Shown: positions 1 through 10,267 of the stretch, piece by piece
Layout: every line of letters starts with the position of its first letter
Numbering within the stretch: the stretch's first letter is position 1
Source of the DNA: Pseudovibrio axinellae
GTDB lineage: Bacteria; Pseudomonadota; Alphaproteobacteria; Rhizobiales; Stappiaceae
DNA length: 64,000 bases
Assembly: GCF_900110875.1 (NCBI RefSeq)
Contig: NZ_FOFM01000003.1
Coordinates: 248,001 to 312,000, forward strand
Direction: 5' to 3'
Position numbers and translations under genes: made by a program
Notes under the pieces: model-generated
Seen by the model: the letters and a program-made list of their open reading frames with translations, nothing else
Told to the model about the DNA's origin: nothing
The model's database searches: none

Positions 1-298
1 CAACAATCACCGGAAGGATAAAAGGAGCGCCTAAGAGAGCGATTAACACACGCCGCCCTGCAAACCGTCTGCGTGATAACGCTCGGGCAACGGGAACAGC
101 AAGAACAACACTGATAATTGAAGAGAGAATGGCCTGCGTGAGCGTGAACCGAAGGGCGGCCCAATCCGCAAACAAAAAGCCATGCCCAGCCTCAGCTCGA
201 AATGCAACAGCAGCCAAAGTGCCTAAGATAAGTGCCGCGACAACGCATGCCGCGGCAAGGCCAGGAACAGTGCTTACTGGCTGAGTGCTTCTAGCCAT
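1..298 (-). CDS. thiP: Thiamine ABC transporter permease ThiP, N-terminal part (cut by window edge)
   Basis: About 99 codons are visible, starting at an ATG at 298 and reading off the left edge. The peptide begins MARSTQPVSTVPGL, then has a hydrophobic segment (residues about 13-33) and a second one after a FTLTQAILSSIISVVLAVPVA-like stretch, as in the duplicated inner-membrane permease ThiP. The start lies inside the last 25 bases of thiB, so the two are probably translationally coupled. In the family ThiP pairs with periplasmic ThiB and ATPase ThiQ to import thiamine or its phosphates. The call rests largely on synteny with thiB and the riboswitch; the binding-protein-dependent EAA loop is outside the window. 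Confidence 0.82.
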   Translation of the reverse strand, partial: MARSTQPVSTVPGLAAACVVAALILGTLAAVAFRAEAGHGFLFADWAALRFTLTQAILSSIISVVLAVPVARALSRRRFAGRRVLIALLGAPFILPVIV

Positions 299-1254
299 TC
301 TGGCAGAGCCTCACTTCTCGCAGATACGGCTTCTTCAGGCGAAAAGAACAATGCCTTGGCTGGAACCTTCAGTGAGTTAAAGCCTTCAGGCAGTCCACCT
401 ACTGGTGTTACGGAAGGGTACATCCAGTTGGTTGTTGGAATGATCGTTTGGAATGCATCGGACACCATGAAGTTCAGGAACTGGTCTGCAAGTTCAGATT
501 GGTTGGTTCCAGCGAGTTTGGCGGCCACCTCAATTTGCATATAGTGACCTTCGTCAAACGTTGCCGTCGTTTTGCTATCATCTTCCTCTGCAATCAGGTG
601 GTAGGCAGGGGAGGTGGTATAGCTAAGCACCATGTCTGCCTCGCCATCAAGGAACAGACCATAGGCCTCCGACCAGCCCTTCGTAACAGTTACAATATTG
701 TCTGAAAGGTCAGCCCAGATATCATTGGCCTCGTCGCCATAAGCAGACTTGATCCAGAGCAGAAGGCCAAGGCCTGGCGTTGAGGAGCGCGGATCTTGAA
801 TGAGAATTTTACGGTCACTGTCTGCAAGCTCACGGAAGCTGGATGGAGCATCAACACCAGCTTTGTGTACAAAAGCAAAGTAACCCCAGTCGTAAGGCAC
901 GAATGTATCGTCAGCCCATTCAATTGGCAGCGTGTAGTCGGCCTCTACTGCGTGCGGGGTGAACAAGCCCGTCTTCTTCGCCGTTTCAATAAGGTTGGTA
1001 TCCAGACCCAGAACGATATCTGCCTCTGAGTTTTCGCCTTCTAACCTAATTCTGGAAAGCAGCGCAGCGCCGTCTTCAACACCCACAAGCTTCAGATCAC
1101 AATTACATACAGCCTCAAACGCTTCTTCCGCCTTCGGGCCTGGGCCCCAGTCGGAAACGAAGCTGTCATAGGTGTAGACTGTCAGTTGAGGCTTTTCGGC
1201 AGCCATCGCCGATGTTGCAGTGAGTAGTCCCGCAGCAATTAACAGATGTTTCAT
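274..1254 (-). CDS. thiB: Thiamine-binding periplasmic protein ThiB
   Basis: Periplasmic binding component of the ThiBPQ importer. A signal peptide opens the protein (MKHLLIAAGLLTATSAMAAE) and the mature part begins KPQLTVYTYDSF, the usual ThiB opening. Other family stretches are the PGPKAEEAFEAVCNCDLKLV region, VLGLDTNLIETA, FVPYDWGYFAFV and SYTTSPAYHLIAEED. Length (about 326 aa) is normal. The ATG at 1254 is preferred over the one at 1266 because a GGAGG ribosome-binding site lies 5-9 bases upstream and the signal peptide begins there. It is preceded by a TPP riboswitch and followed by overlapping thiP, so repression by thiamine pyrophosphate is expected. Confidence 0.93.
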   Translation of the reverse strand: MKHLLIAAGLLTATSAMAAEKPQLTVYTYDSFVSDWGPGPKAEEAFEAVCNCDLKLVGVEDGAALLSRIRLEGENSEADIVLGLDTNLIETAKKTGLFTPHAVEADYTLPIEWADDTFVPYDWGYFAFVHKAGVDAPSSFRELADSDRKILIQDPRSSTPGLGLLLWIKSAYGDEANDIWADLSDNIVTVTKGWSEAYGLFLDGEADMVLSYTTSPAYHLIAEEDDSKTTATFDEGHYMQIEVAAKLAGTNQSELADQFLNFMVSDAFQTIIPTTNWMYPSVTPVGGLPEGFNSLKVPAKALFFSPEEAVSARSEALPEWLEALSQ

Positions 1255-1296
1255 GTCATCCTCCATTGCGGCGAGAGGGCAGGATGGACGAAACCG

Positions 1297-1385
1297 GTAC
1301 CCTTCCCTCCGCCGGTTTTAGCCGGTTCAGGTTCAACGAGTTCGCCATTTGGCATCTCAGCACGAAAAAATTGTGCACCCCGAGG
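1297..1385 (-). promoter_or_regulatory. TPP (THI-box) riboswitch
   Basis: Read on the minus strand, the region has the conserved THI-box elements in order: GGGGTGC (1381-1375), CTGAGA (about 1362-1357), the GAACCTGA core (about 1334-1327), and a GGCGGAGGGAAGGG 3' strand (about 1313-1300). It ends some 45 bases upstream of the thiB start, the usual place for control of translation initiation or termination. The downstream genes are a thiamine transporter, which agrees. What the sequence shows is the motif set; the mode of control is inferred. Confidence 0.93.
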
Positions 1386-1467
1386 TCATGCGGTTCTTAA
1401 CTGGAAAAGAAGGTCAGTGCAACTGTATACACCGAGGGTATATGCAGTACCCCTATGAAGTTGCGGG

Positions 1468-1497
1468 AAAAGCCCGGGCAGGAATACGCCCGGGCAA
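1468..1497 (-). terminator. Rho-independent-type terminator of katG
   Basis: Two GCCCGGGC arms (1472-1479 and 1488-1495) can pair around an 8-base loop. On the minus strand the hairpin is followed by TTTT. It begins 11 bases past the katG stop codon, and separates katG from the riboswitch of thiB. The U-run is short. Confidence 0.7.
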
Positions 1498-1507
1498 AAT
1501 GCTGTTT

Positions 1508-3733
<2,226 letters not shown>

Positions 3734-3962
3734 TTACCTTAAGCGGTGCCGCAATGAGATGCATCCAGCAAATCCTAGACTGACTGTAGAGAAAAGTTTG
3801 CATCAGGAAAAATTGTATATTTTTATCATTCGATAAGAATCTATTATTTTATGGAAGGAGGGTTTTCAACCAAACGATGTGAACGAACTCTTGTGAATGT
3901 TTCAAACGAAGGAGGGAGTTATCCGTAACTTGATTAGGCACCAAGCTAACCAATAGCTCCCT

Positions 3963-4338
3963 GGCCGTGTTGCGCAATTCGAACTTTGCTCATAATTTAC
4001 CCAACTCCATAAATTTGGGGGTCATGAAACCGTCTCGAACGCGGGGCGCTCGAAGGGTGTCATTTTGTTGAGAACTGTAACGCCAATTTCCGCTTCTGTC
4101 CTTTGATTTTTCAACGTTCGGGATCTGAGTTTGTTCCCGATCACCTGCTTGAACCGGCCCATCAGGGTTTCCCCTCGCGCCTTTGTAAATTTGTCCCGCC
4201 GGGCAGCGTTGTATTTGAATGGCATCCAAAAATGTCTTTGTTGAAAATGTTCCGCTTACATAAACGTCAAAGTGCGAATTGTGCAACAAGGCCAGTAAGG
4301 GCGAGCTGTAAGCTGAATTTGCTTTATGCAACACGGCC
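3963..4338 (-). mobile_element. Internally deleted IS5-family element (miniature derivative), possibly nested
   Basis: The ends at 3963 and 4293 are imperfect inverted repeats (GGCC[T/G]TGTTGC[A/G]CAATTCG, then ACTTTG). Between them is a remnant transposase frame whose first codons and last codons are joined directly. Just outside, at 4294-4338, is another end (finishing GCAACACGGCC) that matches the tail of the second IS5 copy near 10142, so an end of a related element lies directly outside this one. No clear target duplication is visible. Confidence 0.7.
4022..4225 (-). pseudogene. IS5-family transposase with its middle deleted
   Basis: A 67-codon frame starts MPFKYNAARRDKFTKAR, like the N terminus of IS5-family transposases. 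It runs straight into [20 protein letters not shown] and ends NKMTPFERPAFETVS, which is the family C terminus. The DDE catalytic core, roughly 250 residues, is absent, so the product cannot be an active transposase. The same C-terminal sequence type (RGETLMGR) occurs in the other IS5 fragment at 9905-10142. It could be mobilised only in trans by a full-length relative. Confidence 0.75.
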
Positions 4339-4726
4339 CCATTAATACGCAAAATGAGATACGTCTTGCTAAGGAATGCGGCAGGGGATGCGTTGTCTGT
4401 CAACGGCGGTAAGACCAACACTGAGTGAATGAGCGCCCGGTATCATTGTTATCAAACTACATTGTTTTGCCGGTTCAACTCTTACCTAAAGGAATTCATT
4501 TCGCGCAGACCTCACCGCCAGAACGAACCAAAATACGTGGACAGGATTGTCAAAATACCTCAGGAAACTGTAGTTCTTGCACTGAGGACGTGTCAATAAG
4601 ACTATCAATATGGTTCAATTTTAGAGACGAACTTTGTAAGTCCTATGACTGCGACTAACGTGTATTCTCGTAAGGCCACTCGCTCCGAGCCCAGAGAGTA
4701 TGACCTGAATGAAAGAGAACATCTGA
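4339..4726. other. Intergenic region between the IS5 remnant and the acid phosphatase gene
   Basis: No gene with coding character was found. Short open frames on both strands lack family resemblance and ribosome-binding sites. The last 100 bases presumably hold the promoter of the phosphatase gene, with GAAAGAGAA as a weak Shine-Dalgarno sequence at about 4711-4719. Confidence 0.4.
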
Positions 4727-5503
4727 ATGAAAAATCGTTTCCTCACGACCTCCGTATTGGCCTGTCTGGCATTGGGCACACTGGCTCAGGCGAGCTTTGC
4801 ACAAGAGACCACCTCAAAAGACTGTTCCGTTGCCGAATTCAAGATGGGCCTGCGTTTTCAGCAACAATCAGCTGAAATCCGTGCGCTGCAGAGACAAGCC
4901 TATAATATTGCGCGGCAAAAGCTTGCGGCAGCAGTTGAAAAAGCAGAGGATCCTTCCAAGCTGGCCATCGTTTCCGATCTTGATGAGACCGTGATCGATA
5001 ACACTGCTCTGCTGGCCCGTGATTTGGAGAACTGTCACACTTATGATGCCTGGGACACATGGCTTCCGTGGGAGCGTGACGGCAAACCGACCCTGATCCC
5101 GGGTGCAAAGGAATTCCTCAACTACGCAGATGAACTGGGTGTTGCTATTCGCTATATTTCTGACCGAGCGGACAAGCAGAAGGAGCATACTCTTGCAACG
5201 CTGGGTGAGCTTGGCCTGCCGCAGATCAGCCCCGAGACCGTTCTTTTGCTGGGCCCTCCAAAGGCAGAGCGACGCGAGATTGTGCGCGCTGACCATCAGA
5301 TCGTTCTGATGTTGGGTGATACGCTGCATGATTTCGATGGCGGCTTCCGCAAAACCCCGCTCGACGATCAGATATCGCTGGTCGACAAAAGCGCTGCAAA
5401 ATGGGGCACCGAATGGATCGTCTTCCCGAACACCGCCTATGGCACATGGTCTGAAGCACCACTGAGCACATGGGGCGATGAAACCATTATTGAAAAGTGG
5501 TAA
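4727..5503 (+). CDS. Secreted HAD-superfamily acid phosphatase (class B/C, lipoprotein e(P4)-like)
   Basis: A 258-aa protein with a cleavable signal peptide (MKNRFLTTSVLACLALGTLAQ, cut near ASFAQ), so it is periplasmic or secreted. The HAD motif I is IVSDLDETVIDN, with Asp84 as nucleophile and Asp86 as general acid. Motif II is probably IRYISDR, and the acidic motif near the C terminus is MLGDTLHDFDGG. This pattern fits subfamily IIIB acid phosphatases / 5'-nucleotidases, which remove phosphate from nucleotides and other monoesters outside the cytoplasm. There is no lipobox cysteine at the signal cleavage site, so it does not look like a lipoprotein. It stands alone, followed by a GC-rich hairpin. 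Confidence 0.88.
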   Translation: MKNRFLTTSVLACLALGTLAQASFAQETTSKDCSVAEFKMGLRFQQQSAEIRALQRQAYNIARQKLAAAVEKAEDPSKLAIVSDLDETVIDNTALLARDLENCHTYDAWDTWLPWERDGKPTLIPGAKEFLNYADELGVAIRYISDRADKQKEHTLATLGELGLPQISPETVLLLGPPKAERREIVRADHQIVLMLGDTLHDFDGGFRKTPLDDQISLVDKSAAKWGTEWIVFPNTAYGTWSEAPLSTWGDETIIEKW

Positions 5504-5528
5504 TCGGAGGGGCTTGACCGTGTATAAG

Positions 5529-5549
5529 GCCGCCGGACTTTCCGGCGGC
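5529..5549 (+). terminator. GC-rich hairpin after the acid phosphatase gene
   Basis: GCCGCCGG (5529-5536) pairs with CCGGCGGC (5542-5549) around a 5-base loop, 26 bases past the stop codon. There is no U-run, so it may stabilise the 3' end rather than terminate by itself. Confidence 0.5.
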
Positions 5550-5589
5550 TGAATGTTCGAAAAGCCCGACAAAACGTGTCAGAATTTGA

Positions 5590-5621
5590 GTTTGCATTGG
5601 TTAGTGAGTGCCAATGCAAAC
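5590..5621. repeat. Perfect inverted repeat (stem-loop)
   Basis: An 11-base arm beginning GTTTGCATTGG at 5590 is matched exactly by CCAATGCAAAC ending at 5621, with a 10-base spacer. It lies between two converging genes and could fold in either transcript. No U-run follows. Confidence 0.55.
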
Positions 5622-5732
5622 TACGCGAGAGAAGTGTGACATCACTTCTTCAGTCCAGCCCAACAATCTATCCTCAAGGACGCGAAAGCACTGCCAAAAG
5701 CGATGGCAGAGCCAACCAACGTTGTCCATGAC

Positions 5733-6614
5733 CTACAAAATCACAGTAACTTTGCCGTTTGCGCTGACTAAGACGTCACCCTGGGATTCAATTTGAGTTG
5801 GCGGATTAAGGTCGGCCTTCGCAACGTCTTTTGCCATAGGCCACCACAGCTGTTCATACCAAGATTCAACTTTCACTCGATCAGGAACCCCAAATCGTTC
5901 CTGTTCGTGGTGGGGGATTTTGGCGGTGCCGTGTATGATATCAAAGATGAACAGGAATGATCCAAAATTGCACATTCCATGACCGTATTTTCCGAGGCCG
6001 TGGTGGGCATGGTGTGTGTCCGGCAGCGTGATGAACTTCTCCAGAACGCGCATGATTGGTCTGGTTAGCGGGAGAGCATGAAGCTTTAGATCCCATCTGG
6101 TGTTTGTGTGAACCATGAACTCTGATGAGCCTTTCCAGGCCGCCGCGACGATTGCAGCTTCCGCCTGACCCGCCCAAACCATAAATGCCCCCATCAACGA
6201 ATATGGCAGAACAACGAACCAGAGCCAGTTTTCCCGGAATGCGATCGTCACATTCACATGTTCGGGCAGGTGGTGCGGTTTGTGAAGCCGCCATAACCAT
6301 GGAACTGAATGCGACAATCGGTGCATCCAGTAGTGAATGTACTCTTCAACCAAAACGTAAGTGATAAACGCCAGCCAAAAATTGACGCCCGACAAGAAGC
6401 CGCTGTGATGGGGAAACAACACCACCAACAACCAGCCATAGAACGCAACCAGTACTGCTCTGACGAAAATAAAATTGATAAAGCTAAGAATATTGACGCC
6501 TATCTCATGAAGACTAAAAGCAGCTCGCTTTCTAAGTGCGCCAAATAACACGTCCAACAGGATGAAAAATACCCCAAATCCAAGAATGATTTGGGCAGCA
6601 GTCGTCTGTACCAT
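5733..6614 (-). CDS. Membrane-bound fatty acid hydroxylase / sterol desaturase family protein
   Basis: A 293-aa integral membrane protein of the di-iron fatty acid hydroxylase superfamily. The histidine clusters that bind the two irons are visible: HYWMHRLSH, then LHKPHH, and TLPDTHHAHHG near residue 205. At least four hydrophobic segments surround them (residues 1-25, 40-65, 75-95, 150-170). The family hydroxylates or desaturates lipids using O2 and electrons from a redox partner. The next gene upstream in the same direction, 15 bases away, encodes a 2Fe-2S flavoprotein reductase, a plausible electron donor. Substrate is unknown: fatty acid, sterol, carotenoid and plasmalogen types share these motifs. 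The C-terminal 40 residues are less conserved. Confidence 0.88.
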   Translation of the reverse strand: MVQTTAAQIILGFGVFFILLDVLFGALRKRAAFSLHEIGVNILSFINFIFVRAVLVAFYGWLLVVLFPHHSGFLSGVNFWLAFITYVLVEEYIHYWMHRLSHSVPWLWRLHKPHHLPEHVNVTIAFRENWLWFVVLPYSLMGAFMVWAGQAEAAIVAAAWKGSSEFMVHTNTRWDLKLHALPLTRPIMRVLEKFITLPDTHHAHHGLGKYGHGMCNFGSFLFIFDIIHGTAKIPHHEQERFGVPDRVKVESWYEQLWWPMAKDVAKADLNPPTQIESQGDVLVSANGKVTVIL

Positions 6615-6629
6615 TTCACATGCCCCTTG

Positions 6630-7739
6630 TTAGTTTTGTATGTCTGCGTACTGATCCTGCGCCTGCTTTAAGGCTGAAACAGAACGTTGATCTAGAAACT
6701 TGTCACAATGAATACGCTCTGGCGGAATGTCGGCGCGAAGTGCGGTCTCAATCGCATCCACCATTTCAGGCGGCCCACACAGATAGGCATCACAATTACC
6801 AATGTGTTGTACCTCCTTGTGCAGATGTTCAGTTATATAGCCCCTGCGGCCTTGCCACCTTGAGTGTGTTGGCTCCTCGGAGAGAACCGGCAGGTAGCGG
6901 AAAGGTTCTGGCCAATCAGCCTGTATTTGCTGCAAACCTTCTTGCCAGAGCAGGTCCTCTTCCCGGCGCGCGCCAAAGAAGAAAGTTACAGGGCGAAACT
7001 GTTTTTGAATCTGCATGTGTTGCAGCAGAGCCTTAATTGGCGCAATGCCGCTTCCTCCCGCAAAACAAAGTACTGGCCGATCTGTAGTGTGGTAGTGAAA
7101 ATCGCCATATACCTTTTCCAGAACTATTGGTGCACCAGTGCGGTCCTGCGAAAATAACCAGTCAGTAAAGTCGCCGCCAGGAACGTGCCTGATGTAAAAA
7201 ACTGGTTTATCAGTGCCGCCTTCGGGTGCAGGAGCTGCAAAAGAGTAATTACGTGGTGTACGCGATAGCTTCTCAATACCAGGCACAGATAACCGTGCGT
7301 ATTGACCGGCAATATAACGGACAGGCTGGGCAAGCTTCAGTTTAACCTCAACAATGTCGTGGGTTAACGTTTTGATCTGAGCAATGGAACCGTTGATTGA
7401 TGCCTCGCTCATCTGGTTGCCAAACCCAGGAACGGTCACTTTTAGTTCACTAAGAGCAATGCTTTGGCAGGCAAGGACATGGCCTTCGCGAATTTCATCA
7501 ATTGGAATATGATGTGTAATGTCGCGCTTTAGCTTGACCTGACCTTCTGTGACCTGACAACGGCAGGTGCCGCACTCGCCGACGGTACACATATTCGGTA
7601 TTTGAATATCGCCAGCCCGTGCCGCTTCCAGAATAGTCTGGCCCCTGATGATGGGCGCGTCATGCTCCGTGTTATTGATGCTCAATCTATAACTGGGCGA
7701 AGATCCTTTAAATAAACGCAAATATTCCTCCCATAGCAT
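6630..7739 (-). CDS. 2Fe-2S ferredoxin / FAD-NAD(P)H oxidoreductase (reductase component)
   Basis: A 369-aa electron-transfer protein with three domains. Residues about 15-100 form a plant-type ferredoxin with CTVGECGTCRC plus a later cysteine (LACQS) as 2Fe-2S ligands. Residues about 110-215 are an FAD-binding barrel with RTPRNYSFA. The C-terminal NAD(P)-binding part has CFAGGSGIAPIKALL and ends with YLCGPPEMVDA. This architecture is that of reductases for multicomponent oxygenases. It lies directly upstream of the membrane hydroxylase gene and is probably co-transcribed with it. The start is uncertain by a few codons. A LysR gene is transcribed divergently from the other side of a 103-base spacer. 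Confidence 0.88.
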   Translation of the reverse strand: MLWEEYLRLFKGSSPSYRLSINNTEHDAPIIRGQTILEAARAGDIQIPNMCTVGECGTCRCQVTEGQVKLKRDITHHIPIDEIREGHVLACQSIALSELKVTVPGFGNQMSEASINGSIAQIKTLTHDIVEVKLKLAQPVRYIAGQYARLSVPGIEKLSRTPRNYSFAAPAPEGGTDKPVFYIRHVPGGDFTDWLFSQDRTGAPIVLEKVYGDFHYHTTDRPVLCFAGGSGIAPIKALLQHMQIQKQFRPVTFFFGARREEDLLWQEGLQQIQADWPEPFRYLPVLSEEPTHSRWQGRRGYITEHLHKEVQHIGNCDAYLCGPPEMVDAIETALRADIPPERIHCDKFLDQRSVSALKQAQDQYADIQN

Positions 7740-7842
7740 TCAGGAGTGACATGATTGCCACTGATATGAATGTTTAGAGTCAATCCAGATTGCGTGCTAA
7801 TGGATAATACGTATCCTAGATATTGAAAAAATATATATCTGA

Positions 7843-8778
7843 GTGAGCATGAATCTACGCAGGACAGACCTTAATTTGCTGACTGTTTTTGACGCTGTGA
7901 TGCGTGAAGCCAGCGTTACGAGAGCAGCTGAAAAACTGGGCATGAGCCAGCCTGCGGTCTCCAATGCCATTTCTCGCCTTCGCGTGCTGCTTAAGGATGA
8001 GTTGTTTATTCGCACTGCTCATGGCGTGCGACCAACGGTAAAAGCTCTGCACTATGCAGGGCAGATACAGCGAATTCTAGATCAGGTAACACTGATGCTT
8101 TCTGAGACCGAAGCTTTCGACGCCGCTCGCAGTGAACGTACCTTTAATTTGGTGCTTGGCGATTATGGAGAGATGGTCGTATTGCCTGCACTGATGCAAT
8201 ATTTGGACGAAATACAAGCGAAGATAACGATCAACGTTCTTTCTCCGCGACAGTTTATGAGAGCTGATGCTCTTCGCAAGGGTACTGTTGATTTCATCCT
8301 CGGATACGAACCTATGGCGGCCTCAGATATAAAAAACGAACTGGTCATTGAGGAGAGCCTGGTGTCCCTAGCCAGAATAGGGCATCCCATAGTCAAAGAG
8401 AGTTTAACTCTGGATCAATATGTTTCGGTGCCTCATGTCGTCATTGACTGGCCCAACTCGCGCGGATCCATGGTAGACCAACAATTAAGATCCCTGAGCC
8501 TTCAGCGCCAACATCGAATGCGCGTGCATAGTTTTTTTGACATGCCGCGTGTGGTTGCCACGACAAACATGGTTTGCACTGTACCGTCGCAGATGGCGCA
8601 TCAATTCGCTGTGTCCCACAACCTTGTTTCATTTCCCGTTCCAATTCCTGACACCAAGCAATCTTTCTACCTGATCTGGCACAGCAGCTTTGAAGGCGAT
8701 CCGGGACTTATCTGGTTAAAAAACGTCATTTCGGGCATGTTGGAAAACGCCTTTCCGCCAGAGAGTAGTCTCCCCTAA
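7843..8778 (+). CDS. LysR-family transcriptional regulator
   Basis: A 311-aa regulator with the N-terminal winged helix-turn-helix RRTDLNLLTVFDAVMREASV...MSQPAVSNAISRLR and the usual LysR continuation (LFIRTAHGVRPT). The rest forms the two-lobed effector-binding domain of the NodD/LinR-like group. Start is GTG at 7843 or ATG at 7849. It diverges from the reductase-hydroxylase pair across a short AT-rich spacer (7740-7842), the classical layout for a LysR activator controlling its neighbour and itself. The ligand cannot be read from sequence. Confidence 0.92.
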   Translation: MSMNLRRTDLNLLTVFDAVMREASVTRAAEKLGMSQPAVSNAISRLRVLLKDELFIRTAHGVRPTVKALHYAGQIQRILDQVTLMLSETEAFDAARSERTFNLVLGDYGEMVVLPALMQYLDEIQAKITINVLSPRQFMRADALRKGTVDFILGYEPMAASDIKNELVIEESLVSLARIGHPIVKESLTLDQYVSVPHVVIDWPNSRGSMVDQQLRSLSLQRQHRMRVHSFFDMPRVVATTNMVCTVPSQMAHQFAVSHNLVSFPVPIPDTKQSFYLIWHSSFEGDPGLIWLKNVISGMLENAFPPESSLP

Positions 8779-8830
8779 GCAGTCCAGACTGAAAGTTGCT
8801 GGACTTCATTACTTCGCCTTAGCTGCTGGC

Positions 8831-9904
8831 GGGTAATTCCCCCGGTATTTGATCGAGTTTAAAAGTAGAGATAGTGCTTCCTCCTATTGAGGACTAGTTT
8901 TATGAAGAAATCTCGTTTCAGCGATGCGCCGATGATCTCAACAATGAAGTCGACAGAAGATGAGCTGCGCCGTTTCAAGAAAATGCATGCCGAGCTGTCG
9001 CTACAAAATGAGCTTTTGAAGGAAGCCTTGGCAAAAAAGTAAGCAAGCCACCTCAGCGCAAGGAGATGGCTGTGTCTGCTGCGGAAGGTAAAGGGGTGTC
9101 CATCGCTCTGGCGTGCCGCACGTTTGGTGTCAGCGAGCGGTGTTATCGTTATGAACGACGTTTGAGTGATGAAAACGCTGTGATCGCTGATTGGTTGCTG
9201 CGCTTGACAACCACCCATAGGACTTGGGGGTTTGGGCTGTGTTTTTTGTACCTTAGCAATATCAAAGGCTTTGGCTGGAACCATAAGCGAGTTTACCGGA
9301 TTTATCGCGAGCTGGAGCTGAATCTGCGGATCAGACCGCGTAAGCGCCTGAAGCGAGCAATGCCAGATAAACTAACAGTGCCAGAAGCGCCAAATCAGGT
9401 TTGGTCGATGGACTTTATGGCCGATCGGCTGGAAAATGGCAGGCGGTTCAGAACGCTCAACATCCTTGATGACTTCAATCGGGAAGGGTTATGTATCGAG
9501 GTTGATTTATCCCTTCCGGCGCTGCGCGTGGTACGTACCCTTGAGCAAGTCATTGAATGGCGAGGCAAACCAGGCGTGATACGGATTGATAATGGCCCTG
9601 AAAATATCAGTGAAACCCTGTTAAACTGGGCTCGAATGCAAGGCATTAAGGTGCAGCATATTCAGCCTGGTAAGCCCGCTCAGAATGCCTATGTGGAGCG
9701 CTATAACAGAACAGTCAGGCAGGAATGCTGGATCAGAACTGCTTTCAATCCATCGAACAGGTACAAGAAGAAGCCACAAACTGGCTCTGGACATACAACA
9801 ACGAACGGCCCAACATGGTCATCGGCGACATCACACCCGCTACAAAACTTAAACTGGCAGCATAACTCTACTGCTAAACTCCTCCATAAATGGGGGGATT
9901 ACCC
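8831..9904 (+). mobile_element. Degenerate IS3-family insertion sequence
   Basis: Imperfect inverted terminal repeats are visible: GGGTAATTCCCCCGG at 8831 on the left, and the complement of GGGTAATCCCCCCAT ending at 9904 on the right. Similarity continues inward (GAGTTTA, AGTAGAG). About 1.07 kb long. Right of it the sequence is in the middle of an IS5 transposase frame (TGYGQRSR), so this element appears to have landed in that IS5 copy, whose left part is now missing. No target duplication remains. Confidence 0.8.
8902..9865 (+). pseudogene. IS3-family transposase OrfAB, broken
   Basis: OrfA (8902-9042) is only 46 codons. It keeps the start (MKKSRFSD) and the C-terminal coiled part ([19 protein letters not shown]) but lacks about 40 codons including most of the helix-turn-helix. 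It ends at an AAAAAAG slippery heptamer (9033-9039), the usual -1 frameshift site into OrfB. OrfB carries the DDE residues in [18 protein letters not shown] and AYVERYNR. A one-base deletion near 9727 shifts the frame; the original C terminus ([20 protein letters not shown] to TKLKLAA) is readable in another frame to 9865. Both lesions make it inactive. Confidence 0.85.
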
Positions 9905-10142
9905 AGACCGGATACGGGCAGCGCTCAAGAGGCGAGACCTTGATGGGGCGTTATAAACAGATCTTCGGCAACGCGTTGAAGTCCCGTGATTTTGAAAACC
10001 AGAAGACGAAAGCCAGCATCCATGTCTCCGTCCTCAATACAATGACCGCCCTCGAGCGTCCGGAGTTCGAGCGCGTCAACGCGGCCTGAGTTAAACGGGT
10101 AAGGGCGAGCTGTAAGCTGAATTTTCTTTACGCAACACGGCC
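9905..10142 (+). pseudogene. C-terminal tail of an IS5-family transposase plus element end
   Basis: In the frame ending at 10089 the sequence reads [20 protein letters not shown] and finishes ALERPEFERVNAA, the characteristic C terminus of this IS5 group. The 5' part is absent, cut off by the IS3-family element. After the stop, GCAACACGGCC at 10132-10142 is the outer end of the element; the 45 bases before it match 4294-4338 almost exactly. It is therefore a relative of the miniature element near 4 kb. Confidence 0.8.
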
Positions 10143-10169
10143 TCACGTGGTGACAGCGGTATTTTATAC

Positions 10170-10230
10170 AAAACCTAGGATCTCATTCTCGACCCGTTAT
10201 TGCTCGCTATTCATATGCCTAAAACCTAGG
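10170..10230. repeat. Direct repeat AAAACCTAGG upstream of the PhyH gene
   Basis: Two identical AAAACCTAGG copies at 10170-10179 and 10221-10230, 51 bases apart (about five helical turns), lie between the IS5 end and the PhyH start. CCTAGG is itself palindromic. They could be operators; this is inference only. Confidence 0.35.
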
Positions 10231-10267
10231 GTTGCTGCGGTCCAAGTGCGTCCGTTAGGATGCCACA

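Noticed and set aside
3990-4421. 143-codon minus-strand frame across the IS5 remnant
   Set aside because: It is in a different frame from the recognisable transposase pieces and has no similarity of its own.
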